NCBI GenBank assembly: GCA_964603985.1
Contig: CAZRXG010000047.1
Coordinates: 1-26,932, forward strand
DNA length: 26,932 bases
Direction: 5' to 3'
Source of the DNA: CAZRXG01 sp964603985
Lineage (GTDB): Bacteria; Chloroflexota; Anaerolineae; Aggregatilineales; UBA3940
The notes beneath the pieces were generated by a model. That model searched no databases and was not told where the DNA came from. It saw only the letters and a program-made list of their open reading frames with translations. Positions 1-7,991 of this stretch are shown here, one piece after another (the stretch's first letter is position 1; each line of letters opens with the position of its first letter). Made by a program: the position numbers and the translations under genes.

Positions 1-59
1 TCCCCGGTGCAGCTTCGCTGCCCCACCCCTCCCCCACGCTGCGCGGAGGGAGGGGACGG
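1..59. repeat. dispersed GC-rich repeat, left window edge
   Basis: The window opens inside a repeat. Its first 19 bases recur exactly as the last 19 bases of the window. A related stretch (GCGATCAGCTTTG followed by a C-rich run) lies at 104-124 and recurs near 26895-26913. CCCCACCCCTCCCCC at 20-34 is followed by GGAGGGAGGGG at 46-56, giving a pyrimidine/purine inverted arrangement. No coding sequence overlaps it. It looks like a dispersed non-coding element at which an assembly would break. Confidence 0.6.
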
Positions 60-163
60 AGTCGAGTCGGGAAGGGCTGGCGGCGGTTGGCTGTCGGCAA
101 TCGGCGATCAGCTTTGTCCCCCTCTTTGAGGGTTGGTAAGTCCGGCGGCTGACCAACTGTGCA

Positions 164-516
164 GCGTGCCCGCAGGGCGGCACGCAGGTCATTCGCACAC
201 GGCGCGCGGTCCTGAGACGTGGTGGGAGCGCGCGATGCCATCCCGGGGGTCATTCGCGCCAGCCCGCCCGGATTGGCCTGGCAGGGGCCGCCCCTAGCGA
301 CCTTTGGCTGACGACGCCTCGACGCTGCCGGGGACGAACGATGGTTCGTCGCCCGACAATAAGCCTCGCAGGGCTTATGACCGGGATGCCCGGATATGCA
401 GCTTTGCTCCTTTCTGCCTGAGGAGCGGCCTCACTGCACGGACGCTCACAGGCCGGTGGTGTGGCAGGTTCGTCGCGGGCGCAATGATCGTGCGCCCGCG
501 TAGAACCTATGTTCTA
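164..516 (-). ncRNA. possible structured non-coding transcript downstream of an SOS-like promoter
   Basis: Reading leftwards from the promoter at 522-549, the DNA holds consecutive stem-loops and no plausible ORF. They are: 501-516 (TAGAAC/GTTCTA); 474-500 (10-bp perfect stem CGCGGGCGCA/TGCGCCCGCG); 427-454 (GGCCT/AGGCC); 406-426 (GCTCCT/AGGAGC); 381-393 (CCGGG/CCCGG); 359-378 (ATAAGCC/GGCTTAT); 333-350 (GACGAAC/GTTCGTC); 164-185 (GCGTGCC/GGCACGC). GGTCATTCGC occurs twice (187-196 and 248-257). I do not recognise RNase P RNA, tmRNA, SRP RNA or a known riboswitch. No U-tract terminator is visible, so the 3' end is unknown. It could instead be a cluster of palindromic repeats. Confidence 0.3.
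501..516. promoter_or_regulatory. LexA-like palindromic operator
   Basis: TAGAAC-CTAT-GTTCTA is a perfect 6-bp inverted repeat with a 4-bp spacer. It contains GAAC-N4-GTTC, the core of the Gram-positive type LexA (DinR) box. It sits just downstream of the -10 at 522-527 and covers the expected start site near 515, a classical repressor position. Seen: the palindrome and its position. Inferred: LexA as the ligand. It could also be the first stem of the transcript. Confidence 0.4.
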
Positions 517-521
517 ATCCC

Positions 522-549
522 ATTATAGCACGGGATGAAGGGTTGTCAA
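522..549 (-). promoter_or_regulatory. consensus sigma-70-type promoter, reads left
   Basis: On the minus strand the sequence is TTGACA (549-544), a 16-bp spacer, then TATAAT (527-522). Both hexamers match consensus perfectly. The predicted start is near 515. The -35 overlaps a small inverted repeat, TTGTC-AATTG-GACAA (543-557). No protein-coding gene follows on this strand inside the window. Confidence 0.6.
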
Positions 550-680
550 TTGGACAAATGTACAATAAAAGTTGGGGAAAAGTTAAGCCTTGGTAAGGTC
601 AGGGTTAGGATGGAAGTAGGGGGCAGGGGGCAAGCTAGCGTAGACAGATAATCCATCTTGATAGTATGCCCATAATCTTT

Positions 681-762
681 ATTATGTTGCTTATTCTCCC
701 CCCCGGAAGGCCTGGGGAAGCCCTCGAGGGGGGAATAAGCGCCGAGAATGGCGCAACATAAT
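681..762. repeat. large imperfect inverted-repeat (cruciform) element
   Basis: The outer arms are ATTATGTTGC (681-690) and GCAACATAAT (753-762). The inner arms are TTATTC plus a C-run (691-704) and a G-run plus AATAA (728-738). The right side also holds a small hairpin, GCGCC-GAGAAT-GGCGC (739-754). The whole could fold as a three-way junction. It lies about 95 bp past the stop codon of the ABC transporter operon, so it could be a terminator or stabiliser of that mRNA, or a miniature mobile element with terminal inverted repeats. Confidence 0.55.
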
Positions 763-856
763 ACTCAGTGCGTGGTGATAACGTGCATGGGCAAGAGGCT
801 CAGGTCCCCTGCCAAGGTGATCGCGCACACTTCCAAGCCGCGGGGCGTGCAGGTCG

Positions 857-1816
857 TCAGCGCGATCCGGCCAGGCGCGGGTCGATGATGTCGCGGAAGG
901 CGTCGCCGACCAGGTTCCAGCCCATCACGAACAAGAGAATAGCTATGCCAGGGTAGACGAGGATGTGGGAGTAGCGTGCCAGGGCCGGAATCCAGTTGCG
1001 GGCGAAGCTGATCATCTGTCCCCAGTCGGCATAGCCCGGCTCGGCGCCGAGGCCCAGGAAGCTGAGGGCGGCGAAGCTGAGGACGTAGGAGCCGATGTCC
1101 ATCGAGGCGATGACCAGGGTCGGGAAGATGGCGTTGGGCAGGATGTGGCGGAAGAGGATGCGCATGTCGCTGGCACCAATGGCGCGCGCGGCGACGACGT
1201 AATCGCGCTGCTTGACGGCAAGGATATCGCCGCGAATCAGGCGGGCGTAGGATGGCCAGCCAAAGGCGATCAGGGCGAGCATGGCCGCCGCAAGCCCGGC
1301 GCCCAGGCGTGCGCGCAGGATCGAGGCGAGGGTGAGCGCCGCCAGCAGAAAGGGGAACGCCTGCACGATCTCGACGATACGCATCAAGATGTCATCGATA
1401 GTGCCGCCATAGTAGGCGGCCACCGAACCGACCGTCAGACCGAGAAACATGGTCGCGCCGGTGATGATCAGGCCGACGCGGAAGGCGGTGCGGGTGCCCC
1501 AGATCACGCCGTAGTAGACATCGTACTGGCCCTCGGTGGTCCCGAAGGGGTGCTCCGCGCTGGGCGTCTGGGGTTCAGCCCGGTAGCCATCGCGCGGCAT
1601 GACCATGGGGTCGTCCGCGGTGGGTGGGGCTAACTGTCGAGCGAACAACGCGATCACGGCGAAGAACACGATCAGGATGATACCGGCCAGCGAAGTGGGC
1701 CGGGTGAACAACTGGCGGATGACATAGCGCGTGCGGTCGTCGATGTATATTTTAGGCCGCGCTTGCAAGAGTTCTTCTTCTTGGGCGCGTTCGAGGGTGC
1801 TTGCGTGCTCGCTCAT
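857..1816 (-). CDS. oligopeptide/dipeptide ABC transporter permease, OppC/DppC type
   Basis: This is a 319-residue inner-membrane permease, the second of the pair that forms the channel for peptide (or nickel/oligosaccharide) uptake. A cytoplasmic N-terminus of about 38 residues leads into the first membrane helix (IILIVFFAVIALFA). The periplasmic loop is followed by five more helices. The EAA-type coupling loop reads ARAIGASDMRILFRHILPNA, and the family C-terminus ends in DIIDPRL. Length is normal for OppC/DppC. The start ATG overlaps the oppB-like stop as ATGA, which implies translational coupling. It is the last gene of the five-gene operon. Family assignment is firm; the transported substrate cannot be read from the sequence. 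Confidence 0.93.
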   Translation of the reverse strand: MSEHASTLERAQEEELLQARPKIYIDDRTRYVIRQLFTRPTSLAGIILIVFFAVIALFARQLAPPTADDPMVMPRDGYRAEPQTPSAEHPFGTTEGQYDVYYGVIWGTRTAFRVGLIITGATMFLGLTVGSVAAYYGGTIDDILMRIVEIVQAFPFLLAALTLASILRARLGAGLAAAMLALIAFGWPSYARLIRGDILAVKQRDYVVAARAIGASDMRILFRHILPNAIFPTLVIASMDIGSYVLSFAALSFLGLGAEPGYADWGQMISFARNWIPALARYSHILVYPGIAILLFVMGWNLVGDAFRDIIDPRLAGSR

Positions 1817-2901
1817 GTGTACCTCACGCGGGGATCTAAGAATGCGTACAGGATGTCGGCGCTCAGGTTGCCCAGCACCACCAGGACGGCATAGAAGAGG
1901 GTGAAGCCCAGGACGGAGACAACGTCGAGGTGGAGGGCGGAGTCGGCGAAGAAGAAACCCAGGCCGCGGTAGTCGAAGACGGTCTCGGTGATGACGACGC
2001 CGCTCATCAGGCCGATGACGACCAGGCCGCCGATGGTGGCGACGGGGATGAGGGCGTTACGCCGGACGTGGCGGTTGATGACGACCGATTCAGGCAGCCC
2101 CTTGGCGCGAGCGGTGGTGACGTAGTCCTGGCGCAGAGCTTCGAGCATCGAGGAGCGGGTGACGCGCAGGATCTGGGCCCACCAGAGGTAGGACAGCGTG
2201 ATGACGGGCAGGACCAGATGGCGCAGGGAGTCGAGGAAGATGTCGAGGCGGCCATTGAGCAGAGCGTCGGCGGTGTTCATGCGGGTGAACTGGGTGAACT
2301 GCTCGGGGTCGAGGGTGGTGCGCAGCGCCCACTCTGAGAGGCGGCCAGCCGGGAACCAGTCCAGTTTGGCGTAGAAAATCATGAGCACCATCAGGCCGAA
2401 GACGTAGGTAGGGAACGACCAACCGACGATGCTGAAGACGCGCAGGACATGGTCGACCAGCTTGTCGTGGTGGACAGCCGACCATACGCCAAGCTGGATG
2501 CCGATGCCGATGACGGGGATGACAGCCCACAGGGTCAGCTCGAGCGTGGCGGGCAAGAAGTGGATGATGGCGCTGGTGACGGGTTGGTGTCCCCGGTAGG
2601 AGAAGCCCAGGTCGCCGCGCAGGACGCCCTTGCTGGGCTTGCTGCTCTGGGCGGCTTCGGGCGCAAGGCCGAGGAAGTCATCGCCCAACAGCCAGCGCCC
2701 GTACTGGACGGGGATGGGGTCGTCGAGGCCGTACAGCTCGACCAGTTTGTCAACGGAGTCGCCGCGCTCGGGCCTGTCGGGCAGGTAGAGCGAGAGGCGC
2801 TCGTAGGGAGAGAGCAGCATCATCATGCCGAAGATCAGGATGGTGACGCCGAAGAGGATGATGGGCAGTTGCAGCAAGCGACGCGCGATGTAGGTAAGCA
2901 T
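1813..2901 (-). CDS. oligopeptide/dipeptide ABC transporter permease, OppB/DppB type
   Basis: This is a 362-residue permease that starts with the typical first helix (MLTYIARRLLQLPIILFGV). It has a long periplasmic loop, then five helices. The coupling motif ARAKGLPESVVINRHVRRNA contacts the ATPases, and the C-terminus ends in DPRVRYT. It is somewhat longer than E. coli OppB/DppB because the first loop, around residues 60-100, is extended. The ATG is preceded by AAGGGAGA at 8 bp. It follows the substrate-binding protein gene with a 102-bp gap that contains strong hairpins, and overlaps the next permease gene by 4 bp. Confidence 0.93.
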   Translation of the reverse strand: MLTYIARRLLQLPIILFGVTILIFGMMMLLSPYERLSLYLPDRPERGDSVDKLVELYGLDDPIPVQYGRWLLGDDFLGLAPEAAQSSKPSKGVLRGDLGFSYRGHQPVTSAIIHFLPATLELTLWAVIPVIGIGIQLGVWSAVHHDKLVDHVLRVFSIVGWSFPTYVFGLMVLMIFYAKLDWFPAGRLSEWALRTTLDPEQFTQFTRMNTADALLNGRLDIFLDSLRHLVLPVITLSYLWWAQILRVTRSSMLEALRQDYVTTARAKGLPESVVINRHVRRNALIPVATIGGLVVIGLMSGVVITETVFDYRGLGFFFADSALHLDVVSVLGFTLFYAVLVVLGNLSADILYAFLDPRVRYT

Positions 2902-2920
2902 TGGAACGGTCTCCCTTCAA

Positions 2921-2940
2921 CCCAGGCAGCGTGTCCTGGG
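2921..2940 (-). other. small hairpin in the leader of the OppB-type gene
   Basis: CCCAGG (2921-2926) and CCTGGG (2935-2940) form a 6-bp stem with an 8-nt loop. It lies 20 bp upstream of the permease start codon and just before its ribosome binding site. It may tune translation or mRNA decay. No further evidence. Confidence 0.35.
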
Positions 2941-2955
2941 GTGTCAGGTGAGTGC

Positions 2956-2984
2956 CCGGGTGGGAGCTTGATGCTCCCACCCGG
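2956..2984 (-). terminator. strong intercistronic stem-loop after the binding-protein gene
   Basis: CCGGGTGGGAGC and GCTCCCACCCGG form a perfect 12-bp stem with a 5-nt loop. It starts about 20 bp after the stop codon of the substrate-binding protein. No U-run follows on the minus strand, so it is more likely an mRNA stabiliser or attenuator than a full terminator. Such hairpins after binding-protein genes are known to raise binding-protein levels relative to the permeases. Confidence 0.6.
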
Positions 2985-3003
2985 AATAATGGACGATGAT
3001 CAA

Positions 3004-5106
3004 CTACTCAGGGGCCACCTTGCTCAGTGCCGGATAGTACGGGTCGTCGTACATGGGGTGGTAGTAGTAGCCCTGGACCCAGAGCTGCTCGTAGCGGCGG
3101 AGGGTAGCCTGGTAGATGAAGATGTCGATGGCCTGCTCCATCGTCTCGGCCTGTAACTGCGCGTACAGCTCATGCGCAGCGTCAGGATCGGAGGTTGACA
3201 GAACGACGGCCTCCTTGACGAGCTCGTCCCACGGCTTGCACATATCTTCGGGGAAGTACTGACGCCCGGAGAAGTCGCCGTTGCAGGTGGCGTAGGGCAC
3301 CACCCAGTTGTGGGGGTGATGGAAGTCCTCGATCCAGCCGGTCAGGTGGACGGGGAAGCGGCCAGCGCGGCGCTCTGCCAGGTAGGTCGGCCAGGGCATG
3401 CTGGCGATGACGACCTGGTAGCCCTCATCGATCGAGGTGATGTTATCGCGCAGGATCTCCATGGCGATACGGCGTGAGTCGTTGCCGGCGTTGTGGACGA
3501 GGGTGATCAGGAAGCCGGTCTCCGGCAACTGGCCGTCCCAGGCCAGAGCAAGCTCCTCTTCGCACTTATCCAGGTCGAAGTCGTAGATGAAGGAGTCAGG
3601 CTCGTAACCCAGCATACCGGAGATGATGGGGCCGCGGTGCGGGATGCCCTCACCCTGGCGCACCTCTTCGATGAAGGTGTCGCGGTCGAAGCAGTAGTTG
3701 AAGGCCTTGCGGACGTGGATGTCGGAGAAGAAGTCAGGTGGGACACCCTGGCCATCCAGTTTGCCAGAGCCAATCCAGGGGTTGCCGCCCTCGGTCTGGA
3801 CGTTAAAGTTGAAGAACAGGTCAGCCGTCACGACGCCCGGCAGGCCGTGGTACATACGCAGGATGCCGTTGGGGTTGTGGATGGTGGTTTCGCCTGTGTC
3901 GTACTCAACCCACTCTTTGACCATGGGGTCAATCTGGGCAGCGAAGGCCATCTCGTGGTCGATGATGTCGGCGTCGCCAGCCTCGAAGGCGGCCAGGCGG
4001 GTGCCCCACTCCTCGACCTTGCGGTAGACGATGGTCTCGATTTCAGGCACACCGTCGACGGTGCTGCCTTCCCACAGGGGCTCGTCAACCCACCAGTCCT
4101 GGTTGGCCTTGAGGACGATCTCCTCGCCGTGGGTCCAGCTATCGAGCTTGTAGGGGCCGGTGCCGTTGACCTTCTCGTAGAGCGTGCTCTCGGAGACCTC
4201 AGGCAGGTACCAGTCACGCCAGGTGGCGCAGTCGCCATCCCAGGCACCCTGGTCGATCATCCACTCCATGTCCTGGATGCCAGCCCAGCCCTGGCCGAGC
4301 AGCATGGGGAAGTAACCGGCGGCGTAGTTGAGGGTCATGGTGACGGTGCCGGCGTCGTCGTCGGCAACCACAGCGTCCATGATCATCTCGCAGACGGCCA
4401 TGTCATCGCCGTTTGCCATGTCGAGCAAGCCGCCATCGCCTTCCTCACCGATGCCCCAGGTGCCGAAGAAGGGGTCGAAGTAGAGGCCCATCGGGCCGCC
4501 CGCGCCCAGGAAGTCCCAGCCGAGCAGCAGGTTACGGTGGAAGGTGTAGGCAACGTCGTGAGGCTCAAGCGTTCCGCCCTCGTGGAAGGTGACGCCCTCG
4601 CGCATCTTGAAGGTGTAGGTCAGGCCGTCTTCGCTGACCTCCCACTCGGTAGCCAGCATGGGCACGAACTTATCAACGTTCCCCTCCTCGAAGAAGATGA
4701 GGAAGTCATACATCTGGCGCAGGAGGTGCATACCCGACGACTCGTAGGTGACGGCGTTGTCGAGGGACTCAGGCTCGCCGATCACGAGGTGGGTAAGGGT
4801 GTCGGGGTTCTTGAACTCGACGGAATAGGTCGGAAGCTCACCCTCTTCCTCACCGGCGGCGGCAGCCTTAGCGGCGGCAGCCAACTCGGCCTCTTTATCG
4901 GCCAGCTCGGCCTCAAGCGCGGCGAGTTCCTCCTCGGTGGTGCCCTCAGCCGCCTGGGCCTCCGCCAGCGCGGCCTCTTTAGCCGCCAGCTCTTCCTCAA
5001 GCGCGGCTAGGCGAGCGGCCTCTTCACCGGCAGCGGGAGCGCAGGCAGCCAGCAGCAGTCCGGCCACTAACAGCAGGGCAAGGACCAGCCAACTCTTTTT
5101 AAACAT
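3004..5106 (-). CDS. family-5 peptide-binding lipoprotein of an ABC transporter
   Basis: This is a 700-residue extracytoplasmic solute-binding protein of the OppA/DppA type. A lipoprotein signal peptide (KK at 3-4, hydrophobic core, lipobox LAAC) places the lipidated Cys at residue 22. Residues 28-90 are a very Ala/Glu-rich, heptad-like segment, probably a helical or coiled-coil spacer between membrane and binding domain; this is longer than usual. The SBP domain follows (PESLDNAVTYES, then LATEWEVSEDGLTYTFKMRE and HDVAYTFHRNL). A good GGAGAGGAG ribosome binding site precedes the ATG. It sits between the ATPase pair and the permease pair in one operon. The ligand is unknown; peptide is the default for this family. 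Confidence 0.93.
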   Translation of the reverse strand: MFKKSWLVLALLLVAGLLLAACAPAAGEEAARLAALEEELAAKEAALAEAQAAEGTTEEELAALEAELADKEAELAAAAKAAAAGEEEGELPTYSVEFKNPDTLTHLVIGEPESLDNAVTYESSGMHLLRQMYDFLIFFEEGNVDKFVPMLATEWEVSEDGLTYTFKMREGVTFHEGGTLEPHDVAYTFHRNLLLGWDFLGAGGPMGLYFDPFFGTWGIGEEGDGGLLDMANGDDMAVCEMIMDAVVADDDAGTVTMTLNYAAGYFPMLLGQGWAGIQDMEWMIDQGAWDGDCATWRDWYLPEVSESTLYEKVNGTGPYKLDSWTHGEEIVLKANQDWWVDEPLWEGSTVDGVPEIETIVYRKVEEWGTRLAAFEAGDADIIDHEMAFAAQIDPMVKEWVEYDTGETTIHNPNGILRMYHGLPGVVTADLFFNFNVQTEGGNPWIGSGKLDGQGVPPDFFSDIHVRKAFNYCFDRDTFIEEVRQGEGIPHRGPIISGMLGYEPDSFIYDFDLDKCEEELALAWDGQLPETGFLITLVHNAGNDSRRIAMEILRDNITSIDEGYQVVIASMPWPTYLAERRAGRFPVHLTGWIEDFHHPHNWVVPYATCNGDFSGRQYFPEDMCKPWDELVKEAVVLSTSDPDAAHELYAQLQAETMEQAIDIFIYQATLRRYEQLWVQGYYYHPMYDDPYYPALSKVAPE

Positions 5107-5213
5107 CTTCTTTTCTCCTCTCCAATTGGTGTGACTCAGTCAGCTTAAACAGCTTTTTGTGACCTGTGTACATCGTTCGGACGGGTATCACCTCCTTGCT
5201 TGAGAACGGACGT

Positions 5214-6218
5214 TTATGCCAAATTCTCTTCGGCTAAAAAGCACGATATCCAGTGATTGGGGAGCAACTCTTTAAGCTCCGGTTCTTCGTGGAAGCAGCG
5301 GTCGACGGCCAGTGGGCAGCGGGTGTTGAAGTTGCAGCCGGGCGGCGGATTGGCCGGGTTAGGCACGTCACCTTCCAGGATGACGCGCTGGCGGGTTTCC
5401 TCGACCCTGGGGTCGGGGACGGGGATGGCGGACAGGAGCGCCTGGGTATAAGGATGCTGCGGGTTGGTGTACAGATCCCTGACCGGGGCCATCTCGACGA
5501 TCTTGCCCAGGTACATCACGGCCACGCGGTTGCAGATGTGGCGCACCATGCTCAGGTCATGGGTGATGAACAGGTAGGTCAGGTCGAATTCGGCCTGCAG
5601 GTCTTCAAGCAGGTTGACCACCTGGGCCTGGATCGAGACATCGAGGGAGGTGATCGGCTCGTCGGCGACGATGAAGGAGGGGTTAAGGGCCAGGGCGCGC
5701 GCGACGCCGATCCGCTGGCGCTGGCCGCCGGAGAATTCGTGGGCGAAGCGGTTGGCGTACAGAGGGTTGAGGCCCACCCGCTCAAGCAGGGCTTCGACCC
5801 GCGCACGGCGCTCCGGGCCATCAGCGACGTTGTGGATCTTGAGCGGTTCGCCGACCATGGCCCCGACCGTCATACGCGGGTTGAGGGAAGAGAACGGATC
5901 CTGGAAGATGATCTGCATGTGCCGGGTCATGCGGCGCAGCTCAGGGCGACGCAAGGTCGTCAGGTCCTGGCCTTCGAAAAAGACCTTGCCCTCGGTGGGC
6001 CTGTAGAGCTGGAGAATGGTGCGCCCCATGGTGGTCTTGCCGCATCCGCTCTCGCCAACCAGGCCAAGCGTCTCACCTTTGAAGATCTGAAACGAGACAT
6101 CGTCTACGGCGCGGACCCAGCCGACGGTGCGCCGGAAAACCCCCCGGGTGATGGGGAAATACTTCTTCAGGGTTTCGACGCGAAGGAGCACGTTGTTGTT
6201 GCCAGCAGTCTGGTTCAT
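5214..6218 (-). CDS. oligopeptide/dipeptide ABC transporter ATP-binding protein, OppF/DppF type
   Basis: This is a 334-residue ATPase that powers the peptide importer from the cytoplasmic face. Visible motifs are Walker A GESGCGKTT, the Q-loop in IIFQDPFSSLNPR, the signature FSGGQRQRIGVARAL, Walker B FIVADEPITSLDV and the switch His in FITHDLSM. The C-terminal oligopeptide-transporter extension contains PGCNFNTRCPLAVDRC, a Cys-rich motif that binds an Fe-S cluster in some family members. Its ATG overlaps the upstream OppD-type stop by 4 bp (ATGA). Length and motifs are normal. Confidence 0.95.
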   Translation of the reverse strand: MNQTAGNNNVLLRVETLKKYFPITRGVFRRTVGWVRAVDDVSFQIFKGETLGLVGESGCGKTTMGRTILQLYRPTEGKVFFEGQDLTTLRRPELRRMTRHMQIIFQDPFSSLNPRMTVGAMVGEPLKIHNVADGPERRARVEALLERVGLNPLYANRFAHEFSGGQRQRIGVARALALNPSFIVADEPITSLDVSIQAQVVNLLEDLQAEFDLTYLFITHDLSMVRHICNRVAVMYLGKIVEMAPVRDLYTNPQHPYTQALLSAIPVPDPRVEETRQRVILEGDVPNPANPPPGCNFNTRCPLAVDRCFHEEPELKELLPNHWISCFLAEENLA

Positions 6219-7225
6219 AGAACCACCTCGCGGGGGGCCGCTTCACGGACATCAACCCAGCAGGCAATCTCGTGGCCGGGTGCGATCTCTTCGAGCAGCG
6301 GGTTTTCGGCACGGCAGCGGTCGACGGCGTAGGGACAACGAGGCACAAACGGGCAGCCCTCCGGGAGACCGATCAGGTCGGGGGGCAGGCCGCCAATCGG
6401 GGTCAGGCGTTCACCGGCGACGCGGCCCTTATCCACGCGGGGCAGCGAGCGCAGCAGGCCCAGGGTGTAGGGGTGGCGCGGGTTGGCATACAACTCCTTG
6501 ACGGAGGCTTTTTCGACGATAAAGCCGGCGTACATGACCATGACCCGCTCGGCCAGGCCGGCGACGACGCCGAGGTCGTGCGTGATCCAGATAATTGACA
6601 TGCCGAGTTTTTCGCGCAGGCGCCTGACCAGGTCGATGATCTGGGCCTGGATGGTCACGTCAAGGGCGGTGGTAGGCTCGTCGGCGAAGAGGAGCTGGGG
6701 CATGCACGAGAGGCCCATGGCGATCATGGCGCGCTGGCGCATGCCGCCCGAAAACTCGTGGGGGTAGGAGTCAAGCCGCTGCCGGGCATCGGGGATGCCA
6801 ACCAGATCGAGCAGCTCCGCAGCGCGGTCGAGTGCCTGTTTATTATTCATTGCCATGTGGAGACGGAGGGCCTCGGCGATCTGATCGCCGACGGTGAAGA
6901 CGGGGTTGAGCGAAGTCATGGGGTCCTGGAAGATCATGGCGATCTCAGCGCCCCGCACGTGTCGCACCTCGCTCTCAGGCAGGGCGAGCAGATCGCGCTC
7001 CCGAAAAACAACCGAGCCGTCCACGATCTCGCCGGGAGGGCTCGGTATCAGGCGCATTATGGAGAGAGCATGAACGCTTTTACCGCATCCGCTCTCGCCG
7101 ACGATACCCAGCGTTTCGCCTTCGTGGAGGTCGTAAGAAATGCCATTGACGGCGTAGACCGTTCCGTCGTCGGTGTAGAAGCGGGTAGTGAGATTTTTGA
7201 CCTGCATAAGGAGTGGGCTGCTCAT
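6215..7225 (-). CDS. oligopeptide/dipeptide ABC transporter ATP-binding protein, OppD/DppD type
   Basis: This is the 336-residue partner ATPase and first gene of the transporter operon. Motifs are Walker A GESGCGKSV, the Q-loop in IFQDPMTSLNPV, the signature FSGGMRQRAMIAM, Walker B LLFADEPTTALDV, the switch His in WITHDLGVV, and the C-terminal GCPFVPRCPYAVDRC cluster motif. The start ATG has AAAGGA about 10 bp upstream. The operon promoter should lie in the 7226-7560 stretch, but I could not identify one convincingly. Confidence 0.95.
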   Translation of the reverse strand: MSSPLLMQVKNLTTRFYTDDGTVYAVNGISYDLHEGETLGIVGESGCGKSVHALSIMRLIPSPPGEIVDGSVVFRERDLLALPESEVRHVRGAEIAMIFQDPMTSLNPVFTVGDQIAEALRLHMAMNNKQALDRAAELLDLVGIPDARQRLDSYPHEFSGGMRQRAMIAMGLSCMPQLLFADEPTTALDVTIQAQIIDLVRRLREKLGMSIIWITHDLGVVAGLAERVMVMYAGFIVEKASVKELYANPRHPYTLGLLRSLPRVDKGRVAGERLTPIGGLPPDLIGLPEGCPFVPRCPYAVDRCRAENPLLEEIAPGHEIACWVDVREAAPREVVL

Positions 7226-7991
7226 AGGCTAAGAATCCTTTTCACCGGGCGGGGGCCATTGGGGTACTGCACAGCCAGCCTCGTGTGATGGTGTCCCGGA
7301 GCGCCACGCTGCGGACTGCACCCGGATGTGTTGCTCAGGGTGGTTGGAAGAGAGAAACGGGTCCGTCCCGCCGCTGCTGCACGGGGCAGGACATGCGATA
7401 CGGAGGCTGCCACGACAATTCAGTGGAGCGACGATGTTTTCTGTTTGCAATCTCACCCCTTCAGATCTGGCATACAGGATGATGAACGCACCGGGTTCGC
7501 AGCACGGAACGCCTTCGGTTGATTGTTCCGCATATGTCCAGCGCACAGTACCAAGGATAGCCGTATTCTACCACAGAACGGAGGGAGGACGTACGCGCCT
7601 GCCACGCAGAGCGCACGCCAGCCACAGAAGACAGCGCAGCCCACCGGCGGGTGGTTCAGCGTCGGTCACGCGCCGGTGCAAGGCAGCGCCGATCAGAGCG
7701 TCCAACTCCTCGTCTGTGGGCGGCCGCCTGACAATTGCCTTTCTGACTTCATTCCGGCAAGTCACGGTTGGTAGTTCTGGGTGGTCCATAGTGTTGAAGT
7801 CACAAACCAGTGTTCAAGATCTCTACGGCAGGCCAAGACCGGTTTCGCTGTGGGATGCGGACACACGGGTTGAACCTGCCACTTAATAATACCCCGCAAC
7901 CCCAGCCGAGGTTCAGTGCAAGAGGTGGGGGTAGAGAGTAGGAAGTGGGGGATGGAAGGTGGGCGGTGAGGGTGAGGGGCAGCAGAGGGTG
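7226..7991. other. gene-poor leader of the transporter operon
   Basis: About 770 bp between the OppD-type start and the zinc-ribbon gene. Several overlapping ORFs in different frames can be read, but none has a ribosome binding site together with family-like composition. 7920-7990 is a purine-rich (G/A) low-complexity tract on the plus strand. Only the small minus-strand ORF at 7568-7789 is listed separately, with low confidence. Confidence 0.5.
7568..7789 (-). CDS. hypothetical small protein, doubtful
   Basis: A 73-residue ORF beginning MDHPELPTVTCRNEVRK and containing PPTDEELDALIGAALH, which resembles an ordinary soluble helical segment. The C-terminal half is Arg/Leu-rich and less natural, so the end may be frameshifted. 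No clear Shine-Dalgarno site precedes the ATG. I recognise no family. It may be a gene remnant. Confidence 0.22.
   Translation of the reverse strand: MDHPELPTVTCRNEVRKAIVRRPPTDEELDALIGAALHRRVTDAEPPAGGLRCLLWLACALRGRRVRPPSVLW

Noticed and set aside
304..528. 74-residue plus-strand ORF over the hairpin-rich stretch
   Set aside because: No ribosome binding site, odd Arg/Pro-rich composition, and it runs through the promoter and palindromes; better explained by the structured non-coding stretch.
3493..5010. 505-residue ORF opposite the binding-protein gene
   Set aside because: Antisense shadow of a GC-rich gene; composition is Val/Gly/Glu repetitive and the opposite strand encodes a clear family-5 binding protein.
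5099..5173. 24-residue minus-strand ORF after a perfect AAGGAGGTGAT, ending over the binding-protein start
   Set aside because: The Shine-Dalgarno site is 17 bp from the ATG, too far, and the peptide has no distinguishing feature; kept only as a note.
5253..6332. 359-residue ORF opposite the OppF-type ATPase gene
   Set aside because: Mirror frame of a gene with all ABC ATPase motifs; no family features of its own.
7326..7886. 186-residue plus-strand ORF
   Set aside because: Crosses low-complexity DNA, lacks a ribosome binding site, and is rich in Ser/Arg/Thr like chance frames; no motif.
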